Shown: positions 12,503-22,572, counted from the stretch's first letter. The stretch is DNA of 64,000 nt from Ptychodera flava (GCF_041260155.1 NC_091931.1:7912861-7976860), one strand, 5' to 3'. Made by a program: numbers and translations. The notes: a model not told the origin generated them from the letters alone.

Positions 12503-14518
12503 ATGGAGGTTGCTGCACGTTTGGCCGATGATTATTCATTGACCCACAAATCTTCATTTCTCAGCAAACCATCCCAGTCCTTTTCATACAGAAACAATGC
12601 AGGTAAATTTAACTCCTCCTTTTCATCCAAGAATTTTTCAAAGGACAGTAGAAAATCAAATGACAACAGTTCACAGAGTTCAAGTAACACTCCCACATCA
12701 TCAGATCCCAAGTCTCAATCTCCTTCTGACAAACAGTTTGGTACACTTTCTTGTAATTATTGTAAGAAAGACGGCCATTTAATGTCAGATTGTTTCAAAT
12801 TGAAAAGAAAACGTGAAGGTCAAAGTGGTCAAAGTGGATCTAAGCCCACCGGCTTTATTTCTTCATCAACTCAATTAGAGTCTAATAATGTGTGTAACAC
12901 ATTTTCTGAGGTTAAACCCCTCTCATCCCAATTAATGAGGTCAAGGTCAATTCTTCTCAAGATAGCATTATGGGTATTTTCGAGCCATTTATTCATAATG
13001 GTTTTATATCACTTTCTAGTGATTTTCTCTTCCGCTACCCCTGTCAAAATTTTAAGAGATACCGGGGCTTCCCAGTCTCTTTTGTTGGCAGATACCCTGC
13101 CGTTTTCTGAAAAGTCATTTTCAGGTTCTAAAGTTCTTATTAAGGGGGTAGATTGCAATGACTACATTCCTGTTCCTCTCCATAATGTCTATTTGTCTTC
13201 GGACTTTGTTTCTGGACCTGTGGCTTTAGGTATTAGGCCTTTTTTGCCTTTTGAAGGGATTCACCTTCTTCTTGGAAACGACCTTGCTGGGGACAAGGTC
13301 ATTACTAATCCACTTGTGACTGATAATCCTAGTTTAGATCAGGATCCAGAGCCAATTGAACAAGAGATACCCGATTTATTTCCTTCATGTGCCATTACTC
13401 GAGCCATGTCAAAGAAAACTTCCGAGAATCAAAATACTCTCAAAAATAATGTCACAGATGTTGACTTAAATGACACCTTTCTCAGTCAGGTGTTTGACAC
13501 GGATCATTCCGTTATCCCTCGTGGATTTGAAACTTCCAGTAAAACTTCTGCTGACCAAAGTCAGACATTTTCTAGATCAAATCTCATTGCAGAACAACAC
13601 AAAGACCCAGATATTTTGTCTTTGTTTGACAGGGTAGATGATGAAGGTAAAACTTCAGATAGCTCTGTTTCCTATTATACAAAATCTGGTATTCTCATGC
13701 GTAAATGGAGACCTCCAGATGTTTTGGTTGATGACGATTGGGCTATAAAACATCAAATTGTGATTCCAAAGCCCTATCGTGCTGAAATATTGCGCCTGGC
13801 CCATGAAACGCCCTGGGCTGGTCACTTAGGAGTCAGGAAAACTTATCATAAAATTCTCAGTCACTTTTATTGGCCTAATCTCAGGCAGGATGTAGCACAT
13901 TTCTGTAAAACTTGTCACACATGTCAAATGGTAGGAAAGCCAAATCAGACCATCCCAAAGGCCCCTTTACAGCCAATTCCTGCATTTCAAGAACCATTTA
14001 GTAGGATTCTAATAGACTGTGTTGGGCCCCTACCAAAAACAAGATCAGGAAATGAGTACATGCTGACAATAATGTGTACATCAACTCGGTTCCCAGAAGC
14101 CATACCACTGAGAAATATAAAGACAAAGACTATAGTGAGAGCTTTAGTCAAATTTTTCACTTTATTTGGCCTCCCTAAATGTGTCCAGTCCGATCAAGGC
14201 TCCAACTTTATGTCTGGAATTTTTCAACAAGTAATGGATCAGCTAGGCATTAAACAGTATAGGTCATCCGCCTATCATCCAGAAAGTCAGGGTGCTCTTG
14301 AGCGATTTCATCAAACTTTGAAAAACATGATTAGGACCTACTGTTTTGACACAGAGAAGCAGTGGGATGAAGGAATTCATTTTTGCTCTTTGCTGTTAGA
14401 GAGTCAATTCAAGAGTCTCTTCGTTTTAGCCCATTTGAGCTTGTATTTGGACATACAGTCCGTGGCCCACTTAAGCTCGTTAAAGAGAAATTCCTATCAG
14501 ACGATGATGATTGTCTGA
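12503..14518 (+). pseudogene. nucleocapsid-protease-integrase ORF of the LTR element (truncated by frameshift)
   Basis: 671 codons in the same frame as gag. A Ser/Lys-rich nucleocapsid carries a CCHC knuckle CNYCKKDGHLMSDC at about residues 84-97. A retropepsin-like motif LRDTGASQSLLL lies near residue 185-195 (DTGA instead of DTG/DSG-A variants). Integrase follows directly: an HHCC zinc finger at about 434-474 (HETPWAGHLGVRKTYH...CKTCHTC) and a catalytic core with Asp in ILIDCVGPL (about 503), Asp in SDQGSNF (about 563) and Glu in GALERF, exactly 35 residues between the last two. There is no RT between protease and integrase. The frame is lost near 14,385-14,518, where the integrase C-terminus continues in another frame. 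Confidence 0.88.
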
Positions 14519-14727
14519 ATATTTTGCAATATGTGTCAGATTTTCGTACAAAACTCTCTAAAGCATGTGAATTAGCCAGAGAAAATCTTGAGTCATCTCA
14601 GCAGTCAATGAAAACCAAATACGATAAAAACACCTCAAAACGGAAGTTTGAACCAGGTCAAAAGTTCTTGTTCTACTTCCAATTCCTGGCAAACCACTCC
14701 ATGCTCGTTACTTTGGGCCATATCTAA
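14383..14727 (+). pseudogene. Integrase C-terminal segment, shifted frame
   Basis: Continuation of the integrase after a frameshift. The start of this frame reads like the end of the core (SPFELVFGHTVRGPLKLVKE is standard Gypsy integrase), followed by a basic C-terminal stretch with KFEPGQKFLFYF, the usual lead into the SH3-like integrase C-domain. It ends at a stop before that domain is complete. The overlap with the previous ORF marks the approximate shift point. Confidence 0.75.
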
Positions 14728-14737
14728 TCGATAAGAA

Positions 14738-15661
14738 TTGAGTGATTTAAATTACATCATAATAACACCTGACAGGCGAAAACAAAAGCAGCTATGTCAC
14801 ATAAATATGCTTAAGCCATATTTGGATAGGGATAATCCTACTATAACTCAGCCTGTCAGTACCGTCAGTTCTGGCCATTATGAAGATAGTGATACTGAAA
14901 CTGACTTGAGTGAAAATACTCTAAACTCAAAGCTGGGCTCGGTCAAGCTTCAGAACTCAGAAATCCTGGAGAAGCTGGAGTCTACAAAGTTGGCACACCT
15001 CCAGCCAGAACAACAACAACAGGTGAAAGAACTGCTCCATGAATATAAACACCTGTTTCAAGATGTTCCAACGAGGACAACCATCATCTACCACAACGAA
15101 GATGTCTGCGACAGTAATCCAGTGGAACAACATCCAGACGGACTGAATCCTGCGAAAGCGGAATATCTCCAGGAGGAAGCCAAGTATTTGCCGAACAATG
15201 ACTTTATCGAACTCAGTAAAAATAACCGGACTTTGCCGTGCATACTTTATGCCAAATTCAGTGCCATTTCAAGTTTTCCAACAACAAATTGCAAGAAGAT
15301 AGTCATGGGACATCCTGTTTGCTACTTTTCACACAAATTTAACAAATCCCAGAGAAACTACTCTACAATTGAAAAAGAGTGTTTATCTTTGATATTAGCT
15401 TTACAGCATTTTGAAGTTTATGTTACTTCTTCAAATCGGCCAATAGTGGTTTATATTGATCACAACCCTCTTGTTTTTCTGCAGAAATTTAAAGGCAAAA
15501 ATCAGAGATTGCTAAGATGGAGTTTAATGTTACAGGAGTTTAATCTTGACATTAGACATATCAAAGGCAGAGACAATTTAATTGCAGACTGTCTCCTCGT
15601 ATTTAGAGTTTATTGTTGTTCACTTTCAAGAAATTTTACTTTAGAGTACAACAAAATTTGA
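14738..15661 (+). pseudogene. RT N-terminal region fused to RNase H, RT catalytic core missing
   Basis: 307 codons. The first part has the last integrase residues (HINMLKPYLDR) and a linker, then the region that usually precedes the RT fingers (LHEYKHLFQDVPTRT, then LNPAKAEYLQEEAKYL and NNDFIELSKNN). Around 15,215-15,310 this jumps to a short unrelated-looking stretch and then to RNase H (CYFSHKFNKSQRNYSTIEKE, VYIDHNPLVFLQKF, IKGRDNLIADCL). The RT palm and thumb, including the YxDD box, are absent; a complete RT core would need some 200 more codons. It cannot make cDNA by itself. The frame stays open across the junction, so this may be an in-frame deletion derivative. Confidence 0.82.
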
Positions 15662-15728
15662 GTACTTAAATCCTTTTCAAGATTACATTTCTAAAAGAAA
15701 GATTTTTCTTTGAAAAATTTTCTTTTAT

Positions 15729-15739
15729 GAAGAGGGGTG
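15729..15739 (+). other. Polypurine tract of the LTR element
   Basis: GAAGAGGGGTG directly abuts the 3' LTR, the standard position for plus-strand priming. Confidence 0.7.
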
Positions 15740-16305
15740 TGTTATGTAGGTCATTTCCCCACACTCATCATGACCTGAGTTCAATTAGTCTAGAACATTC
15801 CCAAGGTCACTGCCCTTAATGACCTCACAACCTTGAATTCATTAGTCATGTTTGGAATGTTCTGGAAAGTTGATTAGTTGTGTAAGGGAGATAATTTTAG
15901 AACTGTAATTAGCATGTCAATAAAAGTTCTAGATTGTTCTTATATGCCTTTATAAAAGGGACGCGCTCAGCTTCCAGTCAGACTTTTGGGATCGTGTCTC
16001 TTGTGTGTTACTATAAACTCCAGCAGTAGTCATTCTCAAGACTTTTCAAGACCTTCACTGTCAACGCTGGATTTATACTGTGGACTTTGTGCAGCTGCAA
16101 GCCTGCAAGGACTGTTCATTCATTCAACTGACTGTTACAACTCTGAGACTGGAGCTTTGCCGTCCCAGCTGAGATAAGTAGTCTGTACACTTTTAAAGCT
16201 TGTACTCTATCCCTGACTTAGCAATTAGTTTTTTTTTCGTAATAAATTTTGTTTAAACGTTAACTGCTGAGTTCACCCTTTTGTTCGTTTTCTCTGCACG
16301 TAACA
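15740..16305 (+). repeat. 3' LTR of the retrotransposon
   Basis: 566 bp, same length as the 5' LTR; TATA box at 15,951-15,957 and AATAAA at 16,241-16,246. The open frames inside it are not genes. Confidence 0.95.
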
Positions 16306-16737
16306 CTATGAATTACATTTTGATCGAATTTGAATTTTGTAAAACCATGCATGTAGTTGTCCTGTAGGAGTGTCTGATTATGAGAATGATTAATTTGTGA
16401 ATGATCTTACTTCTTCTCTCAGTTGTAAGTCTAAAATATGACAAACAAACTGATCTCTCCGTACTAAAATTCACTGGATAATCTTGCTGGAGTTTGCAAT
16501 CTATTAAGTGAGTGTTTGATAACAATGTGCTCTGTTGTCTTTTCTGTTAAAACCACACTGAGCACTGCTATTGGCAGTGTTGAGAACCTAACCTCTTTGC
16601 AACAAGATTTGCCAAAATTACATCTTTCTAAAATCTTTTGAAGTGAGATGTTTGTTATGTGATGTACTCTAAATATGGCAGTGGTTATAAAAACTGTTAC
16701 ATAAATTTCTTTCAAGAAAATGTTTTTTCACATCAGC
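16306..16737. other. Target-site repeat CTAT and 3' flank of the minus-strand gene
   Basis: The second copy of the CTAT target duplication is at 16,306-16,309. The remaining 430 bp are the 3' side of the minus-strand acidic-protein gene. I saw no canonical AATAAA on the minus strand here, so that gene may use a variant signal or terminate within the LTR. Confidence 0.5.
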
Positions 16738-18045
16738 TTAATCTTGATCATTTATTTCCTTTAGGTCCTTTTCTAAATCAGCTTCTTTCTCTTTATCTTT
16801 TTCTGTTTTGTCCACATTTGTTTCCAGGCTACTTTCTGCCTCCTTCTCTGGTTCATCTTTTGTTCCTGAATTTGTTTCTTTGATTTTGATGTCATCTTTG
16901 CAATCTGTCTCTGCACTGGTGTTCTCATTTCCAACACTGCCCTCAGTGGCCACTCTTTGTGGAGATCCTGCCTTCTCTGTCACATTCTCTTCATTACCTT
17001 TTGAATCAGTTTCTGGAGTTTTCCCCCCTGTATCAGTTTCTTGCATGATGTCTTCACTGCCCACTTCCTTCTTCTCAATATCATCCCCTGTGCTACTCTT
17101 CTCTTCTTTACCAACTTTATCAGCGATTTTTTGGTCTAACTCTCCTTCCTTCACAGGCTGGCTTCTCATTTCTTCTGTGGCTGACTTGGTCCGTTTTGTT
17201 GACTTGTTCTTTTTCGGTTTGCTTTGCTCATCTGACGCATCACTGATATCTTCACTGCCGTCTTCACTTTCAGCAACATAGTCACTCTGGCTCTCACTGA
17301 CCTCATTCTCACTGACACTCTCTTCAGCTTGTTTCAATTTAGCTTTTCCTTTCAAATCATCCTTGTCGTCAGATTCTGCCTCATCTTCTGAAAGTTGTTT
17401 CCACCATGGTTTCATCTTCTGAGCCACTTTCTGCGCAGCCTTTCGTCTTGGCCTCAGTTTCTCAAATGCTTCTGTGGAGTTTCCCTCAAGGACTGGCATA
17501 TCATACCACGATGGAACAAATTCTTCATCACTCTCATCTCCACTGTCACTACTGTCATATTTCTTTCTCTTCTTTTTCCTTCCTACCTTCACCTTTATCT
17601 TCTTTTCCACAGAAAGTGGCTTAGGTGTTGGTCGTTCTTGTCTGACGGTGGTTTCTGCATTCTTTTGCAGGACAGCTGGCATTGGAGTTGGTCTTTCTTG
17701 TCTGACAGTCGTTTCTGCCGTCTTTTGCACGACAGCTGGTTTAGGAGTTGGAGTCACTTGTTGGACATTCGTTTCTTTTGCTTCATTTTCATCATTCTCA
17801 AGATCGATTTCGATGACAACTTTTGTTTTACTAGTCTCACTTTTCTTCCTGGATTCTGCTCTTCTAGCCGCTTTGGCCTTAGCAAGCATCGACGCCATAT
17901 ATTCTGCTTCAGTTTGACAGTCCATGTCAAGATCACAGCCATCCTCACTCACATTTTCCTGTTGTTCATATTCTCTAATGATCTCAACTTTAAACCTCTT
18001 CGACATGGACTTTGGTGTTTCGGACTTTGAGTCAGTCATTTTCAT
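16738..18045 (-). CDS. Intronless gene for an acidic/basic charged, probably nuclear, disordered protein
   Basis: 435 codons, first ATG at 18,045; a second in-frame ATG two codons on (18,039) has an equally good context. I do not recognise the family. Visible structure: Lys/Arg/Ala-rich helix (about residues 50-75); three tandem 20-residue repeats with TVRQERPTPxP (93-149); a basic nuclear-localisation-like cluster GRKKKRKK (155-162); Ser/Asp acidic run; a more ordered core EEFVPSWYDMPVLEG through RRKAAQKVAQKMKPWW (175-215), the part most likely to be conserved; then a long Glu/Lys/Ser-rich tail to the stop. No signal peptide or membrane segment. The composition fits a chromatin or nucleolar protein, which is inference. 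The frames on the opposite strand are shadows. It lies next to the LTR element, which inserted 432 bp past its stop. Confidence 0.75.
   Translation of the reverse strand: MKMTDSKSETPKSMSKRFKVEIIREYEQQENVSEDGCDLDMDCQTEAEYMASMLAKAKAARRAESRKKSETSKTKVVIEIDLENDENEAKETNVQQVTPTPKPAVVQKTAETTVRQERPTPMPAVLQKNAETTVRQERPTPKPLSVEKKIKVKVGRKKKRKKYDSSDSGDESDEEFVPSWYDMPVLEGNSTEAFEKLRPRRKAAQKVAQKMKPWWKQLSEDEAESDDKDDLKGKAKLKQAEESVSENEVSESQSDYVAESEDGSEDISDASDEQSKPKKNKSTKRTKSATEEMRSQPVKEGELDQKIADKVGKEEKSSTGDDIEKKEVGSEDIMQETDTGGKTPETDSKGNEENVTEKAGSPQRVATEGSVGNENTSAETDCKDDIKIKETNSGTKDEPEKEAESSLETNVDKTEKDKEKEADLEKDLKEINDQD
17599..17769 (-). repeat. 60-bp coding minisatellite (20-aa repeats) inside the acidic gene
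   Basis: Codons 93-149 consist of nearly three copies of a 20-codon unit, with TVRQERPTPMP and TVRQERPTPKP in consecutive units and VQQVTPTPKP in the first, more diverged one. The period keeps the reading frame. Confidence 0.85.
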
Positions 18046-18840
18046 TGGCTGGTAGATGAGGCAATGGTCACAAATGGCGAATAGCAGTTCCTAGAGTTTA
18101 CCGCTGCGAACTCGTTTTCTATCACCGTACTGTATACGACTGTATACACTCTTTAAAGTCCAACAACAATGGACCTGGTCAGAACGATTACACTTCACGA
18201 GGGCAGTACGCACCCCTGTATATTCTGATCTCACCTCTGTCTGACACCGAGAGGGTCTTGCACTGTATGCACAGCTTTCTGCGTTCCCTCAACCTGAGCT
18301 GAGAGAAAAAACCTAGACTGTGTGTGACAAAGCGCCTGTTCTTCAATGTATTAAAGAGTGCTAGAGTCTTCTGGTGTCCTTTCCTTACTGAAGTGTGCTT
18401 TAAGATGGATGCCTGGTGGAACACAGCGGTGACCTGGCCTGGATTGTGGCTGCACACGCGTGTATTTACGTCTGCAAATGAGGTTGACCTTTGCACCGGA
18501 AACAGATGGGTTTAATATTTTGACGCTGCTAGGAGAGCGACGCCCAGTGACTTTCGATCGTTCCTAACAGTGAAAACAGTAGGTTGGCGTCTCAAGGTCT
18601 ATAACTTGCCAATCCAATAAGTATCCCCGGACCCAGATCTCACAACACCTGCAGCTGTGCCTGCGGGATCGGAGTCGTTGCAGAGTCGCTGGCTGGCGTC
18701 ATTGTCGCCAGCTACCAATTCTTGAGGGCGCTGTCTGGTACCAGCGACTAGTTGAGCGCCTACACAACCTGGCTTACAATGTAATTTGATCACGTACCTA
18801 CAGTTAATAAAGCAAACAGTAAATTATGGAATTTTACATG
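18046..18840 (-). promoter_or_regulatory. Upstream region and probable promoter of the acidic-protein gene
   Basis: This stretch is richer in G+C and CpG than its surroundings, as expected of a metazoan promoter. CCAAT overlaps the first start codon on the minus strand (AGCCAATGAAAATG), so it is 5' leader rather than a classical upstream CCAAT box. A short hairpin GCTGGCG/CGCCAGC lies near 18,690-18,715. No coding exon is supported; the transcription start cannot be placed. Confidence 0.35.
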
Positions 18841-19099
18841 GCGAGGAAAACGAGAAGTTATATAAAGGGGCATTTTCATTCAAAGATATGATGATTGAGG
18901 CAAAAAAGTTGTCAACTTTGGAGAAAAAATTAATGCACTCAAATTAGGCTAAAGTGGCTTTTTTTTTACGAAAAATCCAGATAAAGAGATCCCGAAATGG
19001 ACCAGCTTACAAAAGTATTTCATAGCGAATTTTGACAAAAAAACTGAATAGTGATTATCACTATCTCCATCTCAATTTCAAATTCAACAACAACCGAAT

Positions 19100-20170
19100 C
19101 CAAATGGTTTATGGGAATATGTTGAATACCTGGAAGTCACTTAAGCTTTAAGACTTCCAAGAGTGAATTTACCAACATCAAACCACAAATCTTCGTAGTG
19201 AAGTTCTGTTGTGCAATGACAATATAAAGAATAAAGGGAGTGTCTTCTTTTACGGAAAATGGTGGAACAAAGGGTAGAATTTTAAGGCTTACAGACATCT
19301 GGAATGATAACAGAAGTGACTTGCTTGAACAATGGGAAATAATTGCAGTCATTGTAAAAATTAGTACAAACAGACATGTGCAAGAGGAAATTAAGACAGA
19401 GTATGTAACACTCCTAAATTGTATTCATGATTCCTGGAAACAAATCATCACTTCAAACATCCATAAGGAAGAAAACTATGATATTTTAGACTTAGAGAAT
19501 TATGGTCTGACAAAAAGTGATGTCAAAACCAAGTCCTTTTATAGGAGATTAGTAGATAAGAAATGGCATGCAGTCAAAGGTCAAATTGGTCAAAATGGGC
19601 TGAGAATCTAAGTCTCACTGACAGTTACAAAGCAACTTTATTCAATCGTCTTAACTCAACAGGAATTGTTAGCAATTCAGTAAATGATTTGGAGGATTTT
19701 CCGTAGAGGCCTAGTCGCGGGAAGCTTGGCCAAAACTTTTAATTTAAGTGATGGGAAATGCCATATTTGTGACCAAGAAGAAACACTGGAACACATCTTA
19801 TTTGTGTGTAAATATTTTAAAAAAATCTGGCACAAATGTATTTCTTTCTTTGTTTGATGGGAAATGCCATATTTGTGACCAAGAAGAAACACTGGAACAC
19901 ATCTTATTTGTGTGTAAATATTTTAAAAAAATCTGGCACAAATGTATTTCTTTCTTTGTCGGAAAACACTACTTTGATAATATCAATATCAAAAGATTAG
20001 CAATTGCAGGAATGGAAAATGATGATAATGCAACATCTGATATTACTTACTGTATTACTTCCTTTGTAAAATACACAGTTTGGAATATTCGAAATTCAGT
20101 TACTCTCGATGGGATTAAAGTTTCCCTTCAATCCTATGTTATGCAATTAAAATGTTATTTTTCCTCATGA
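19100..20170 (+). mobile_element. Broken LINE 3' end (ORF2 C-terminus with zf-RVT-like cysteine motif)
   Basis: Fragments in several frames line up with the tail of an L1/Tx1-type ORF2. About 19,155-19,260 reads VFFYGKWWNKG, then a stop and a shift. Frame 19,240-19,611 has LRLTDIWND and LLNCIHDSWKQII. From 19,690 WRIFRRGLVAGSLAKTF leads into CHICDQEETLEHILFVCKYF, the CxxC...HxxxxC pattern of the zinc-binding domain at the end of many LINE reverse transcriptases. The end at 20,170 is the natural stop. Upstream RT and endonuclease are absent, consistent with 5' truncation. Stops and frameshifts make it non-functional. The exact left boundary is uncertain. Confidence 0.75.
19750..19959 (+). repeat. 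Recent tandem duplication inside the LINE remnant
   Basis: Two 104-bp copies, 19,750-19,853 and 19,856-19,959, are identical as far as I can read, with a 106-bp period. Each holds the GATGGGAAATGCCATATTTG start and the CTTTCTTTGT end. 106 is not a multiple of three, so the duplication itself breaks the reading frame. Confidence 0.95.
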
Positions 20171-21957
20171 ATGAATACATTATATTTTTTTCATAAGATG
20201 ATGAACAAAGCTGGGGATTTTATCTCAAGTTTCCAAGCCTTGTAAGACTTGAAGGAGGAGGATGCATTTATGTGATAATCTCTTTAGTTAAATGACTGAT
20301 TTTTTGTTCAGACAAGTTGCATTGTAATTTTGACACATTCACAGTTATGGAGATTTGTTTTAGTTGCCACTTTGTTGAAATAAATTTATCTTTGTCAAAA
20401 AGAGCGCCTACACAAGCGACATTGCCCTGTAGCGCAGGGGCCGCCGGGCCTGTACACAGCACAGTCGCCATAGCTTTTGGTTCGGTCTGCGGCAACTGTG
20501 GTACGCAGAGACTGTGCCACCGTGTCTGTATTTGCACAATATGCGAAACCCGACCGAACCCCACTTTTTCGTCAAATAATATTTTCACCAATATTTGAAA
20601 ACTGTTTCTATTATCCTACCAAATAGCTTTCTAAGTTTACGGGACTTCAAGACCATAAGTGATGTGTGGTAGGATGAAAGTCTTGTAAAGAAGAATAAGG
20701 ATATTGCGTGGTAAAAACTGTCTTAATTTGTTATCTGGACATCACCACTGAAAAATGAGTGGAAATGTTGATACAAGTTTAATACATGTCAATAAAATGC
20801 AATAGGGTCTAAATTGCGTATATAAGTAAATGTCCTGTTTTTGTTGTTAAAAGTAAACTTTATTTTTTCCCATGGAGTTAATATGAATAGCGGACCATAG
20901 AGTTCAAAGATCGTTTTAACCACCAACCACCATTTCAAATATCGGCAATTTTTTTATAACCTGCTAGCAAAATTTGCGTGATGACCCATAATTTTTATCA
21001 TTGATTTTGAAGCGGAATGGCCCATCCTGGTGGATTACCATAGGCCAATCAAATAACCGTTACAGAATATTCGAAGTCTCACAGGATGCGACAACATCAA
21101 ATTTGAACGAGAATTCGAAAGTTGTTCTAATACTTCCACTTCCAATGAGAACGTTTCCCGCAAGGCGCATTTTTACAGGCCGGGTCTTCAAGGTAAAACT
21201 TGAAGAATGCTAACAGTTGGGCAGCTAGATGAGAGTTCTGATCCTTACTATGGTATACTTTACAAAAATAGTATATGCTCCGTCCTTATCTATAGTATAG
21301 GTACTGACAGGGGGACATAAGCTTACCTGCGCCTTTGAATTGGCGTTCCATTACCGCTCAGAACGCTCCGGTTAAGGCGTTTTCGATAAGTTAGTTTTCT
21401 CGATATCTCCGCCTCGCCCATTCTCGTTCCCACTTGTAGGAATCACCATGACAATGAGCAAAAATGAAGGTAAAGAGCGACTACATGGCTGACCAAAACA
21501 CCAGTGGTAATTTTAGACTTATTATAGACGGTAATGTTTGCCTTGACAAAACATATCGTTTTCCATGCCTGGGGTACGAGTATTCCAATTACAATAGAGA
21601 TAGAGATGAGGGCCCTGGGGAAGATAAGCATCTTTACTGAAGCTTACCAGGCTACCCTCGTTAAACAAGGTTTAATAAAATAAAATAAAATAATATAGAT
21701 ATAATTCGAGACGGGTTAGAAGTCGTTAAGACACGAAGTGCAATTTTAGATGCCGATAACAACAAATCTGTCTTCAATATTTTATCTTACAGCTCTGTAG
21801 AGTTGGAAAAAGAAGCAAAAATACACCAAACCAACCCGACAAGTTAGATAATTACTCATCAATACGGTAGGCCTAAACGAAAGGTCTGTGTCTATTTATA
21901 TTGAAACGGTGTCAACGCAGATACTTTTCAGTGAGAACAACCGGTTTCCTCGAAACA
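20171..21957. other. Intergenic sequence, no gene seen; possible SINE/LINE tail at 21,640-21,696
   Basis: A GC-rich patch at 20,395-20,560 interrupts AT-rich DNA. The sequence TACCCTCGTTAAACAAGG followed by TTTAATAAAATAAAATAAAA at about 21,650-21,690 looks like the tailed 3' end of a retroposon. Near 21,890 TATTTATATTG may act as a TATA-like element for the following ORF. No exon is supported. Confidence 0.45.
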
Positions 21958-22572
21958 ATGGCACAACTTTCCTCCCCGTGGTTTGGTCTATTTTATTGTG
22001 CAAACCTGTTCCGCAGGACCATACGAATCATTGTCGATATTTATAGGTTTCCAGGTTCAGTTATCGACAGAATAGGCGATCTCAATGCTCGGATTGTCGC
22101 CCTGGAATCGGAACTTGCAGACCAATGTGACAGAATCTCAGAGATGCAATCTTACATCGACCGTCGTTTTGCAGAAATTAAACAGCAGCACGATGGTCTT
22201 GTTGCACGCATGAGGACGCTTGACAGAGAGGCGGCCCATGCTTCTGTTCAACATGATTGCTTGGAAGATAACGTGAGGAAGTTGAGGATGGAATACCGGG
22301 AAATGAAACTGTCAACTAAAAGTGATGTCAGAAAACTACTGCTCAGGGTCGAAGAATTTCTTGGAAAAAAAGACAGAGGAGAAAACGCCCAGCCATCAAC
22401 GGACAGACAATCTGCAAGTATTGGGCAACAGGAAACTCCAGGCAAAGAAACAAATTCAGATCCACCAAAGGAACAGTTACACGGGAATCCTGAAGATCAT
22501 ACGGATGCAAATCTTAGCGATCCATTCCAAAGACTTAGGGCTGCAAGGCGATGGTTTTACAACTGTGATTAA
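21958..22572 (+). CDS. Single-exon ORF for a coiled-coil protein of unknown family
   Basis: 204 residues from ATG 21,958 (context AACAATGG) to TAA. The open frame continues upstream only through a non-ATG codon at 21,901, so the ATG at 21,958 is preferred. Residues 6-35 are hydrophobic/amphipathic (FGLFYCANLFRRTIRIIVDI) and could be a membrane anchor or an amphipathic helix. Residues about 40-145 form heptad-rich coiled coil (RIGDLNARIVALESELADQ, then MRTLDREAAHASVQHD). The tail from about 150 is polar and Pro/Gln/Asp-rich, ending SDPFQRLRAARRWFYNCD. No zinc finger or enzyme motif. An intronless small gene of this kind could be lineage-specific or a retrocopy; I cannot name a homologue. Codon composition is balanced and unlike the AT-rich flanks, which supports real coding. 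Confidence 0.55.
   Translation: MAQLSSPWFGLFYCANLFRRTIRIIVDIYRFPGSVIDRIGDLNARIVALESELADQCDRISEMQSYIDRRFAEIKQQHDGLVARMRTLDREAAHASVQHDCLEDNVRKLRMEYREMKLSTKSDVRKLLLRVEEFLGKKDRGENAQPSTDRQSASIGQQETPGKETNSDPPKEQLHGNPEDHTDANLSDPFQRLRAARRWFYNCD

Larger units (their letters stand above)
10908..16305 (+). mobile_element. LTR retrotransposon, Ty3/Gypsy superfamily with integrase-before-RT order (Gmr1-like), RT core deleted
   Basis: The element is 5,398 bp. Two 566-bp LTRs begin TGTTATGTAGG and end GCACGTAACA, and CTAT flanks both sides (10,904-10,907 and 16,306-16,309) as a 4-bp target duplication. Inside, in order: a tRNA-Pro-type primer site, gag, a CCHC knuckle, an aspartic protease motif DTGA, an integrase zinc finger and D,D35E core, then the N-terminal part of an RT polyprotein region and an RNase H. 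The RT palm/YxDD region is missing, so the copy is not autonomous. Integrase upstream of RT/RNase H is the Copia-like order seen in Gypsy-related Gmr1 elements of deuterostomes; the protein motifs are Gypsy-like. The two LTRs differ, by eye, only in a few short indels, pointing to a recent insertion or conversion although the coding part is broken. Confidence 0.93.

Noticed and set aside
15986..16177. 63-codon frame in the 3' LTR
   Set aside because: It lies in the LTR leader region and is not preserved as an equivalent frame in the 5' LTR because of indels.
16808..18030. Long frames antisense to the acidic gene
   Set aside because: Ser/Leu/Phe-rich composition is what the reverse strand of a Glu/Lys/Asp/Ser-rich gene yields; they are shadows.
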